A DNA stretch of 60,000 nt from Diphasiastrum complanatum (Eukaryota; Streptophyta; Lycopodiopsida; Lycopodiales; Lycopodiaceae). A model generated the notes under the pieces. It saw nothing but the letters and a program-made list of their open reading frames with translations. It ran no database searches and had not been told where the DNA came from. Position numbers and translations under genes: made by a program. Each line of letters starts with the position of its first letter. Positions within the stretch are counted from its first letter, which is position 1. The stretch lies in assembly GCA_029204225.1 (NCBI GenBank), contig CM055093.1, positions 31,323,777 to 31,383,776 on the forward strand, read 5' to 3'. Shown one piece after another: positions 23,963 to 36,490 of the stretch.

Positions 23963-24157
<195 letters not shown>

Positions 24158-24223
24158 CATTCACTGTGTAGCAAAGCACCCTGCAACAAAGCCTCCTTGG
24201 TCTCCAACTTTACCGGTAGTAGC

Positions 24224-25423
24224 ATGGATCGATGCTTGAGATTGAGCACCTTGTTTTCATTACGACTCTTGCTCACGCAAGCATTAGTGTGCTTGTGTGT
24301 CATGGGTATGCATCACAACAACAAATTACTAAGAGCAGGCAAATTAGGAGTACTTTCAGCTACGACAACTGGAGAAGAAGCATCTGTGGCTACTCTCATA
24401 AGTAAGGACCTCTTTGAGCAGCTATTCACACATCGCAATGATGTTGTCTGCCCTGCACATGGATTTTATACCTATGAAGCATTTCTAGCTGCAGCTGCTA
24501 TGTTCAATGGATTTGCTACCACCGGGGATGTGGTCAAACAAAAAAGAGAACTTGCCGCATTTTTTGCTCAAATATCGCATGAGACCACAGGTACATAGAA
24601 TACATACAAGCATTTATTTCATTTGAGTTTTGACTCAACGGTGTAACCAATGCTTGTTTTTCCCCAACCACATTCAATTGTCATTCTTGCTCCTTGCAAA
24701 AGCTAAGGGTCAATTTCAATTCCACAATGCCAGGTGGATGGGAGACGGCGCCTGATGGCCCCTTTGCATGGGGTCTTTGCTACAAAGAGGAGTTGAATGC
24801 TGCGGCCCCCTACTGTAGTCCTAGTGTTGAATGGCCTTGTGCTTCAGGGAAAAAGTATTATGGTCGAGGTCCCATGCAACTGTCTTGGTATGTGTCTTCG
24901 ATCCATTCCAACCTAGTCAATCCAATGGTCATGTCCAGACTTTCATTAGTGAAGCCTTATACACAATATTAATTGCCACATGGTGCTAGGAGAATAGTTA
25001 TTGCTTTCCACAACCAAACAAGACTGAAGCTAAAAATTGATATGATCTATGTGTAGGAATTACAACTACGGACAAGCTGGTGTAGCGCTTGGATTTGACG
25101 GCATAAACAATCCTGACCTGGTAGCATCCAACGCAATCATCTCATTCAAAACAGCATTATGGTTTTGGATGACTCCTCAAGCACCAAAACCTTCATGTCA
25201 TGCTGTAATCATAGATGAGTGGAAGCCAACAACCACGGACATTGCCGCTAAACGCACACCAGGTTTTGGAGTCACAACTAACATCATCAATGGAGGCTTG
25301 GAGTGTGGTCGTGGAAGTGATCCTCGAGTATTAGATCGTGTCGGCTACTTCGAGCGATATTGTGCAATATTGGGTGTTCATCCAGGAAAGAATTTGGACT
25401 GTGCCACTCAAAAGTCATTCTAA
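24224..25423 (+). CDS. GH19 endochitinase, copy 2 (3 exons, apparently intact)
   Basis: Paralogue of copy 1 with the same structure: exons 24224-24590, 24734-24887 and 25057-25423, introns 143 and 169 bp, 295 codons. All catalytic residues named for copy 1 are kept (Glu120, Glu142, Ser173, Asn177). Differences include SLR for SIQ and AMG to VMG changes in the signal peptide, ATL for ASL near residue 55, KQKR for KRKR, and NAI for DAM and ALW for AIW in exon 3. Most are conservative, which fits continued function. The start is the ATG after the GA tract. A longer frame running in from the GA repeat is not a real N-terminus. Class II-like, secreted. Confidence 0.93.
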
Positions 25424-25928
25424 GAGAGATGCAATATATCACATCCTGTAAATATAGATCAACATGTAATTAGACACACAACAATATCAAGAAGAAGACT
25501 GTTTAGGATGTAAAGTACATTGGCTTCATACTCGAGTTCACGTCTCAAGTGAACTATGTACAAATCTGGAATTTATAAACTTTGGTGTCCAAAATATTTA
25601 CTAAACCTTTCTCTTTCATAATTCATGCTTGTTAGTTCCTAGAAGTAGTTTTTTACTGTTTCATCGGTGCACCTTATGTGAGTACATTTGTGGCCTTACC
25701 TTATTAAATAAAGTATTCACAACCCATAGCTTCGGAATGAAGCGATTGCTTACTCATCGAAGGCTTCTAGATGGTTGAGTGGTTTGGCACCATATTGTCC
25801 GTTTAGGTGTCCTTGGAATCAGACTCTTTGGATGGACAATTTGTAGTCATACTTCATAGAAATGTTCTAGCATGATCAAGTTGTGGGCAAATTGGATCTC
25901 AAATTACTTTAGTTCCTTACATGAGAAC
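25424..25928. other. 3' flank of chitinase 2
   Basis: Equivalent to 8833-9360, with the AATAAA in TTATTAAATAAAGT (about 25697) as candidate poly(A) signal. No gene. Confidence 0.4.
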
Positions 25929-26320
25929 TTACCAAAAGATGGTAAGAACATAGTGATGACAAAGGATAAAAGTGATAATCCCTCTCCCAGTCTCTATTAG
26001 AGGAGTAATCCGATATGGCTTGCCAATATCTCTCAACAAACTATTTAGGCAATAAGCCACACAAGGTGTGAGCCAAACATTGTGACACATTTTCATCAAA
26101 AGTCGTCTCATCTACACCACTTGATGCACACCCTCTCCAAGAAGCTGAATGACATTTGCTGGTCCACCTTGTTCCAAAGCTTTAGTCCAAATCTCAAACA
26201 ACCTCTTTCCACTCTTTCCACCTTCTACATTATTTATGGTGTTCAAAAAGTATGTCTGACCCCATGCATAACCAACTCATGGTATTGCTCCGACCAACAT
26301 TGATTTGGGACACACCTTAC
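25929..26320 (-). pseudogene. hAT-type transposase remnant (DUF659-like), copy 2
   Basis: The better preserved copy. A 60-codon minus-strand frame from 26111 contains WLTPCVAYC, LLRDIGK and TPLIETGRGIITFI, matching in order the FWTPCAAHC, LEDIGK and RARSITKFI motifs of plant hAT/DUF659 transposases. Further codons upstream to about 26300 also resemble this family but are broken by stops. The DDE catalytic residues and dimerisation domain are not visible. The corresponding DNA is deleted after chitinase 3. Confidence 0.5.
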
Positions 26321-26813
26321 CTATCTCATCATTCACAAATTACATCTAACCCTTTGTCCAATTTGGCCTTCTGAAATTGAAGCAACGTTTATAGTATTCA
26401 CCTTTCCCTTGAACTCAACCACCAATGCACATCTTAGGTTGCCTTGCACTACATGTATTGAAGATTGCTTAATAGAATCAAATGTAGATCTTCTCTGAAA
26501 TACACTAATAGGATATGGCTAATAACTTTCACTTGATCATCCTCCCAATGTTCGAAGTGAAGGTGAACTGGATGTTGGAGCTCAATGTGTACTATATGTT
26601 GATATGCTCTTATGCTATTTAGAATAATAAAGCATCTCATAATCCATCTTCTTCTAAAGAGGTATATATTGGATATCCAGATGCAATGTGACCTCCCCAT
26701 TAAATCAAGTGATGCATACATGATCGACAATGCCATCCTCTCCAACTAAAAACGTTGGTAGTTTGTTATGTTTAATAGAAAAACCCTTAAACAAAGAGTC
26801 TTGAGTTGAATTC
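26321..26813. other. Tail of unit 2, no gene
   Basis: Equivalent to 9701-10203. Ends with AATTC (26809-26813), the left target duplication of element E copy 2. Confidence 0.45.
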
Positions 26814-28985
26814 TGTAATTTGTAAAGACAAATTGCTCCTAAGTAATAAAGACCTTCCTAGCTTCTAACCCAGATAGACTTCGATGATATAGAATTTTTA
26901 ATGATCAATATTCTTTTTGGATAATGTATGAGTTTATTGCTTTAATGAATTGAGTAATTGGCATTGATACCTGTAGAACTAAGAATTTTCTATGAACCAT
27001 GTTTGATGGTAGTATGAACACTGACCTTTCTTTGAAGGGATGTGCAGGTACAATAAATGTACCTGATGAATCTGAACAAGAATAAGAAGCCCTCTGGTCT
27101 TAAGGACTGATCTCTCTTTGAGGGTATGTGTAGGTACTAAAGAAAGTGCCAGATGAACAAGAATCAAATCAAGAAGCTTTCTAAGCTTAAAGCTAGTAAA
27201 CATGAAGGCTTTTGACAAAGTCTATAATGAGGGCTCACTAGATTCTATAAAGAAGGCTTATTTATAAGTATATAATGAAGGCTCAGAGGAGTCTATAAAG
27301 AACATGACAAGGCTTAGGGTCTGATCACCCTAGTGACTTGTTCCACCATGATTTTGGATGGGCAACATCTAGAAAATAAGTGCCAATGAACATGATTGAG
27401 GATGGGAAACCTCTAGAAAAAAGGGCCTAGGAATTGATGGACATTATGCAAAAACAAGATGGACATATACCCTGGCTCTTCCATAGGATAATTGCACTTG
27501 GGTGAATTCCCAAGTTGTAATCATAAAACATAATATGTAAATAAAAGTCAAGTTGGAACCTTGTACCACCTACTTCCCACCTACTTTTCCTCATGCATTC
27601 TAGGCAATTTGACAGCCAGAATAGGGTGCCCTGCTACACTCTCTCTTCTTATGCCAAATCACCATAATAACTCTTCCAAGCTAATACACATCACCCATTC
27701 ACCCTCTCTAACTGATACACCTCATCCAAGCACTCCACTTCACCCTATTGGATCTTCTTCACACCTCATGCACTTGAACTTGACACCTCACTCACTTTGG
27801 AAATACTCTCCACTCTCTATATAACTGGAAATGTGCCCCTCTACCAAGAGAATGAAAGGATGATGCATCCAAACTCTGCCATTCTCTTTCTTGTTGTGTA
27901 CAGGTGCTTTGGAGAAGAGGATTGAGGCATTACCTCAAGGAGACTATGTTATTTTTGTGATTGCAAGATTATTTGGAGCTCAAACCCTCGGATTTCTACC
28001 TCTCTCTCACATCACAACACAAACATACACACACACTCTCTCTCTCTCCCTCTCTCACTTTCACCTTCTCTCGAAACCATGGTATGCTCTTCAAACTGTT
28101 ACCCCTATGTAAGAATGGTTGTTTAGTACTTTTGCATGTTAGGATATCTGTGGCCTATTGTCCATGCATGTCAGATCTAGAGCTTGCATGCCATGCCATC
28201 TGTGGTCTATTGTCCATGCATGTCAGATCTAGAGTTTGCATGTTAGATCTAAAGCTTGCATGTCAGTTTTGATGCTTGCATGTCACTCCATGCATTCCTG
28301 AAAGGGCATGCATGTCACTTCATGACTGTTGCATGCCAAGAATCTATGAATTCTCATGATTGCATGTCACTTTAGAAAGTTGCATGTCAAGAATCCATGA
28401 ACCCTTATGAGTGCATGTCAAGAATCCATGAACCCTGATGATTGCATGCCTAGAATCTATGAACTCTCATGATTGCATGCCACTCAGACAGTTGCATGTC
28501 AAGAATCCAGGAACCCTTATGATTGCATGTCAAGAACCTAAGATCCATTTAGAGTTGCATGATAAGAATCTATGATCCAACATGATTGCATGTCGGAAAG
28601 ATTAAGACTTATGAAGAGATGTCTATGCTTTTGTTAAGCTAGATATGGAATTGAAATCGCTGAATATGAACTAAGACTATGTTAAGTTGATGTTCCTACA
28701 TCTGAGACCCTATTGGAATCCATTGTATATGTAATTGGCATTGGCCAATTGGATTTGCATAATTATAAGAAAAGAATCCTTCGTGGGAGGGTCACCATCT
28801 TGACCCCTCAGTGCTTCCGCTATTGTGTGAATGAATCTTTGTGAGGCAATGTTTTTCGGGTTTTAATTTAAAATCTTTGTGATTTTCATTAAGTAGATTT
28901 GCAACTAGCCTTATGTGAATGATTAAGCCAATTAAATCTTTTGGCCTTTAAGAACTTAGGATAGGCCTTCACCCTCGAGGTCATA
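26814..28985 (+). repeat. 5' LTR of element E copy 2
   Basis: 2172 bp, TGTAATTTG to GGTCATA. It lacks the solo LTR (single CTTTG at 27795-27799) and has a TATA box at 27818-27824. It has a short CA/CT tract and its own set of GCATGTC minisatellite units (about 28130-28590). Confidence 0.82.
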
Positions 28986-28988
28986 GCT

Positions 28989-29000
28989 TGGTATCAGAGC
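28989..29000 (+). other. Primer binding site of element E copy 2
   Basis: TGGTATCAGAGC three bases after the LTR, identical to copy 1. Confidence 0.85.
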
Positions 29001-29050
29001 TATGGATTAATTTGTCATGAACTTGATATGAAGACCTTGTATGTTCTTGC

Positions 29051-29245
29051 ATGCAGAAGAACACAAAGCTCCACCCGATGTTTAAGAGGCCTTGTGCTTC
29101 AAAAAGCAAAAACTGCTTGGAAAAGATCAAGAAGACCAAGATACCTGCTAGGCATGATGAAGAACTAGATGACGACGAAACACCGGAAGCCTACTTGCGG
29201 CAAACTAGAAGGTCATGTTTAGAGTATAGAAGTATTTTTTCTTAG
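29051..29245 (+). CDS. Short reading frame in E copy 2, function unknown
   Basis: Same 64-codon frame as at 278-472 with one amino acid change (Gly to Cys). No domain recognised. The remainder of the interior to 29783 is non-coding by eye. Confidence 0.25.
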   Translation: MQKNTKLHPMFKRPCASKSKNCLEKIKKTKIPARHDEELDDDETPEAYLRQTRRSCLEYRSIFS

Positions 29246-29760
29246 AAACGATTTCTTGAATTGAGATGGACCTAGATTTCAAGCATCTTTTGAAATTATG
29301 AATAGGAGGTTAAACCTCCTAAGACATTATGTAAAAGCATGACTAGTATGACAACATACTAAGAAGGAATGGGGACCGAAAACTTCAAGACCTCTTTACC
29401 CTGTCCCATTCCTAAATTCCCAAAGAAACAATTTACTATGAAGTTGTTTCTGAGCAATCTAAAGCCCAGGATGAAAATGAAATGATTGGATCTACCTGAG
29501 ATAGAATCAGTAAGCTAATTCTAAATTCATAGATTAAGAGATCTGAGTTAGATCAAGAAAGAAAATAGTCTTTACCCAAAGCTGATCTTAACATATACGA
29601 TCAAATCTGAAAGAAAGAAATAAGCATAAACATTATACCTCCTCAAGTTTAAAAACTATCCTACTATGGATGCAAGATGAATGGAAGAAGAATTCTTCCA
29701 AGAATATCAAGAAATTTTTAAAAGATTTAAGAATCTTAGTTGAGAAATTTTCGTTGAGGA

Positions 29761-29783
29761 CAACGCTTTATGCGTTGGAGGGG
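29761..29783 (+). other. Hairpin and polypurine tract before 3' LTR of E copy 2
   Basis: CAACGC-TTTAT-GCGTTG followed by GAGGGG up to the LTR start at 29784. This is the plus-strand primer position. Confidence 0.65.
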
Positions 29784-30737
29784 TGTAGTTTGTAAAGACA
29801 AATTGCTATAATAAAGACTTTCCTTGCTTCCAACCCAGATAGACTTCAATTTTATAGAATTATCAATGATAAATATTCTTTTAGGATATTGTATGAATTT
29901 ATTGCTTTAATGAATTGAGTAACATGCATTGATACCTGTAGAACTAAGAATCTTCTATAAACCATGTTTGATGGTAGTATGAACACTGACCTTTCTTTGA
30001 AGGGATGCGCAGGTACACATAAACGTACCTGATGAATCTAAACAAGAATAAGAAGCCCTCTGGGCTTAGGGACTGATCTCTCTTTGAGGGTATGTGCAGG
30101 TACTCGAGAAAGTGCCAGAAGAACAAGAAGCTTTCTAAGCTTAAAGACAGCAAACATGAAGGCTTTTGACAAAGTCTATAATGAAGGCTCAGTAGACTCT
30201 ATAAAGTTGGCTTATTTATGTCTATCATGAAGGCTCAGAGGATTCTATAAAGAATAGGACAAGTCTTAGGGTCTGATCACCCTAGTGACTTGTTCCACCA
30301 TGATTGAGGGTGCCAATGAACATGATTGAGGATGGGAAACCTCTAGAAAAAAGGGCCTAGGAATTGATGGACATTATGCAAAAACAAGATGGACATATAC
30401 CCTGGCTCTTCCATAGGATAATTGCACTTGGGTGAATTCCCAAGTTGTAATCATAAAACATTATATCTAAATAGAAGTCAAGTTGGAACCTTGTACCACC
30501 TACCTCCCACCTACTTTTCCTCATGCATTCTAGGCAATTTGACACCTAGAATGGGGTGCCCTTCTACACTCTCTCTTCTTATGCCAAATCACCATAATAA
30601 CTCTTCCAACCTAATACACATCACCCATTCACCCTTTCTAGCTAATACACCTCATCCATGCACTCCACTTCACCCTAAGTCCTATTGGAGTCTTCTTCAC
30701 ACCTCATGCACTTGAACTTGACACCTCACTCACTTTG

Positions 30738-31527
<790 letters not shown>

Positions 31528-31752
31528 CTTTGGAAGGACTCTCCACTCTCTATATAAGTGGAAATGCGCCCCTCTACCAAGAGGATGAAAGGATGATGCA
31601 TCCAAACTCTGCCATTTTGTTGCTTGTTGTGTACAAGTGCTCTGGAGAAGAGGATTGAGGCATTACCTCAAGGAGACTATGTTATTTCTGTGATTGCAAG
31701 ATTATTTGGAGCTCAAACCCTTGGATTTCTACCTCTTTCTCACATCACAACA

Positions 31753-31796
<44 letters not shown>

Positions 31797-34700
31797 TTCT
31801 CCCTCTCCCACTTTCACCTTCTCTTGAAACCATGGTATGCTCTTGAAACTGTTACGCCTATGTAAGAATGGTTGTTCAGTACTTTTGCATGTCAGGCTAT
31901 CTGTGGCCTATTGTCCATGCATATTAGATTTAGAGCTTGCATGCCATGCCATCTGTGGCCTATTGTCCATTCATGTCATATCTAGAGTTTGCATGTCAGT
32001 TTTCAAGCTTGCATGTCACTCTATGCATTCCTGAAAGGCCATGCATGTCACTTCATGACTGTTGCATGCTAAGAATCTATGAACTCTCATGATTGCATGT
32101 CACTTCATGATTGTTGCATGACAAGAATCTATGAACTCTCATGATTGCATGTCACTTCAGACAGGTACATGTCAAAAATCCATGAACCCGTATGATGGCA
32201 TGTCAAGAATCCATGAACCCTTATGATTGCATGCCTAGAGTCTATGAACTGTCATGATTACATGTCACTTCAGATAGTTGCATGTCAAGAATCCATGAAC
32301 CCTTATGATTGCATGTCAAGAACCTAAGATCCATTTTGAGTTGCATGATAAAAATCTATGATCCAACATGATTGCATGTCAAAAAGATTAAGACTTATGA
32401 AGAGATGTCTATGCTTTTGTTATGCTAGATATGGAATTAAGATCATTGAATATGAGCTAAGACTATGTTAAGTTGATGTTCCTACATCTAAGAGCCTATT
32501 GGAATCCATTGTATATGTAATTGGCATTGGCCAATTGGATTTCATAATGATAAGAAAAGAATCCTTCGGGGGAGGGGGGTCCCCATCTTGACCCCTCAGT
32601 GCTTCCGCTATTATGTGAATAAATCTTTGTGATGCAATGTTTTTCAAGTTTTAATTTAAAATCTTTGTGATTTTCAATAAGTTGATTTGAGACTAGCCTT
32701 ATGTGAATGATTAAGCCAATTAAATCTTATGGCATTTAAGACCGTAGGATAGGCCTTCATTCTCGAGTTCACAAATTCCAATCATTCCAAAACACACCCC
32801 TCCTTCTTTCAGACAATATTGTTTTTATATACCTCATCATTAGGACCCTGTGAAACATGTCGCAAATTCCCCTTGTGATAGGTCTACGATTTAACTCTCA
32901 TACCTCCCTCCATTCTACTCAGAGTCCGATATTACTCTTCATGATCTCTCCTACATTATTTATAGAGCCGCCATTATGTATCCTATCCTTTGATACTCAC
33001 AAAATTGCTCTTATGCCTGTAATGAGTAACATAAGTGTCCATTTTCCCATTATCAAAATTCGTATTCTCTCATCAAAGTGTGGCCTCTTTTCTATAGTCA
33101 TGGATCATTTGAACTCTCTCTCCTTGATGATTGACTCTAGTCACACTATTGAAAATAGTTGATACAATCACGATTTGAGTTTCTAAAGTGTGCATGATGT
33201 TATGATTGAGTAGTTGATTGCAATGCAACGTTTTATATTGTGGACCATTGAATTGAGTTGTCAAAGGTTTCTAGACTATGAATGTTGGGATTGAATAGCT
33301 TGATCGGGTCTTGGATGTCCCATAGTGTAGACACAAGCAATTGGATTCTATGATACATGAAATGTTCTATGTTTCAAAATGATCCCAAGACCATCCCTGA
33401 CTCTTGACTTCAATGATAATGAGACATCAGAGAGATGTGATTGCAATAATCATGGGATGGTGTAATTGAGTAGTCGATCCATGCATGCTCGTCCGGTGAC
33501 CTGAGTCATATGAGCAACAACTATTGAGTGGGTAAAACATTAGAATTTGATCCCACTTGAAAGAGAAGGTTCCATAACACATGGTATTGTAGCACCATTA
33601 GACCTAGTAAGTTATCCACCTTCAGAATTTGTTCATCCCATCTTGGTGTGTGCTTTGCACACATGTGAGGACAACCAAAAGCATGTGATTGATCTTCTAA
33701 GGAGTGTGTCATTGCACATGAAAATGTCTATTGATTGTAGCCACCAATCTAACTAGACAATTTTCAAGGCAAGAGCACCATGGATCTAGCCACACAAAAG
33801 CTATCAAAAGCAATCATTCACACATTGAGAAGATAGTTGGTGGTAAAATGAGTCCAAGGAGAGGTTGCTCTTGGGTAGAAGAGAAAATGGACCCTCACAC
33901 ATGAGTAGATAGCGAACATAGAAAAATTTCTAAGTACTGGAAGCAAAACTCTCATCAAGACTTGATTACAATAAATTCTCAATGTATGTATAATGAAATC
34001 TCATTCAAATAGACCTAGCTGGAGTTTCTCCAAGAGGAAAATGCACTGACTTGATTGGACCCCATTGATTCATCATGATTGGACCTCTAAATATGCACCT
34101 CTCATCATGATTGGGACCTCATGATTTCCACCTCACATTTTGATTGGGCCTCGTGATGTGCACCTCTAAACATGATTGATCCACATGTAATACACCTCTT
34201 AAAGTGATTGGCCTTGTGATCTACGCCTCTAAATGTGATTGGGCCAAATGGATGCATTTCATTCCTAACATTATGTGACATATGTCACTATCACACTACA
34301 ACTCAAATTGAAGGCCTATCGACTATTCATGAATGAACTAAAATGATTATGCCTACCCTTCACACATGTGAACTATCTCCACACAAGTGTGATTTCAATA
34401 TGTCCATGAAATTGGAAAGTGATAAACTTAGATTTTTCATATTCTTCACACTTGGCCCATGCGACTAGATAAGAGATCACTCCTCAGTATGTCCACTAAT
34501 TGAGACATCATTACAACACACAAGGACATGTATCTGTAAGTCCCACTTTCGACTTGATAGGGCAATAAGATGTGTAGAGCCTTACTAGAGAGCGATTTTG
34601 GCGAAGCTCTAGATCCATCATAGTGCCTCGTTTTGAATCTAATAAATCTCTTAAAGAATGTAGTAAATCTAATAAAAGATTTGTGCAACAACCAAGAAAA

Positions 34701-35984
34701 ACTTTTAGCTATTATTCCGTAACATTATATGGCTTTCTACCAAAGTTCAAATGAACAATATGTCTAGGAGTGGAATCTAAAAAGCCATGAATACAAAGAA
34801 CAAGATCAAAGATACCTCAAATTTATAGCATCTCTAGAAGAAAGTAGTACATTGTATCTTGAAAGGAAGAACACACCTCCAATAGACAACGATAATTACC
34901 CACAACCTTAGCTATAAGACAGAAAAGAAAGGTTGTCACAAATTTTCTTCATAATTCTCACACAAACTTTAAGAGAATCACTTTGTGACACAACTTCCTT
35001 TCCTTTGTCACGTGGTGGCCATGCCTCCTAAGTGCCCATTTTCTCAAAAGTTGAAGGGCAAAATTTTGCCACATTTCTTAACACTTACTTCATTTCCTCT
35101 ATCAAAACCCATTGCCTTAGAACCCTTTCAACCTTGTTTTTCCCGCGGTCCCTATATGGAGAACACACACGTGTCAAATTTCTGTTTGAACTTGAAAAGT
35201 AAAATACATCCTTGTTGTGCTTGTGATCAAATAAACAACTGCTAAGTCTTCATCTTTTCTATTAAAATAGTTGTCGTTTCAAGACTTTCCATGTTCTTGC
35301 ATATCAAAACCTCAAACGGAGGCCTAGTCATCCAAAGTAGAAAATAATAGTATTAATGAGATATTACAAAGTAAACAAAAGGAACCTATGAAAACTTTTT
35401 AAAACATACATAAATTAATTTCTATATTTGCATGCGCATAAATTTTAGGATGAAAGCAAACAAAAGAATTTAGATTCACTTGAATTATAACCAACACACA
35501 AGTAGATCAATGTTTTTTGTGATTGCTAGGGCCTACTTGCAAAGCAAAGCAGGGGTTAAAAAAAGAAATGTAAGAAAACCCTTGAAAACATAGGCATATC
35601 AATTAGTGCATCCCCGTGTCATGCAAAAATATTCTTGAATTGCAAAGAAACAAATGTTCTATAAATGAATTCTACTAACACCCAAAACACATGCAAGTCA
35701 ATGTTCAAGATCATATTGGTGAGAGTAGGAGCCTAAAAAAGAGAACATGTGTAAAATGTTGGAACTCAATGTTGGTCATACTCATAAAATTCAAATCCAA
35801 TTAGTCTTACGTTGACTTCTTCCCATTGAAATGGACCACGGCCCTCCGTGATGAAGAGATTGGACATGGATAGAGATATTAAGAGCTTAGGACACACATG
35901 GAGTTATTGATCCATAGATCTTCAACAAATACAAATATATGAAGGGACACTTGCTGGAAATATTGTGGTGACAAAATTATGAGA

Positions 35985-35993
35985 TATAAAAGG
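35985..35993 (+). promoter_or_regulatory. Orphan candidate TATA box of truncated chitinase 4
   Basis: GATATAAAAGGAGAG retained upstream of a gene that is otherwise deleted. Confidence 0.4.
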
Positions 35994-36209
35994 AGAGGTG
36001 GGGATAGATATTTAATAGAAAGGTGATAATGATGTGAGGTGGTTAATAGTTTCTCGATCTTGATGGTCAACTATTGGTTGTAATCCATCTCCCATGACAC
36101 TGGCCATTTATTTGCTCCAAATATCTTCTCAAAGTTCCATGTCTAGCCAACATTTTATGTGCTATTTAAATGCATCAATGTCATTCTAGTTTATCACACC
36201 TTTCTTAGT

Positions 36210-36355
<146 letters not shown>

Positions 36356-36423
36356 GATCAATCACTGTGTAGCAAAGCACCTGCAATAAAGCCTCCTTGG
36401 TCTCCAACTTTACCAGTAGTAGC

Positions 36424-36490
36424 ATGGATCGATGCTTGAGATTGAGCACCTTGTTTTCAATACAACTCTTGCTCACGCAAGCATTATTGT
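36424..36490 (+). pseudogene. GH19 chitinase, 67-bp stub (copy 4)
   Basis: Only the ATG and 21 further signal-peptide codons remain, same as copy 1 at 7638-7704. The sequence then switches to the equivalent of 11175 in unit 2. The rest of exon 1, exons 2 and 3, the 3' flank and the hAT remnant are gone. Confidence 0.93.

Noticed and set aside
24224-24598. N-terminally extended chitinase 2 reading in from the GA tract
   Set aside because: The extension is repeat-encoded. The conserved ATG at 24224 gives a proper signal peptide, as in copy 1.
34446-34691. 81-codon minus-strand frame with DGSRASPKSL and PYQVESGT
   Set aside because: Looks somewhat protein-like, but I recognise no family and it is broken in the other units.
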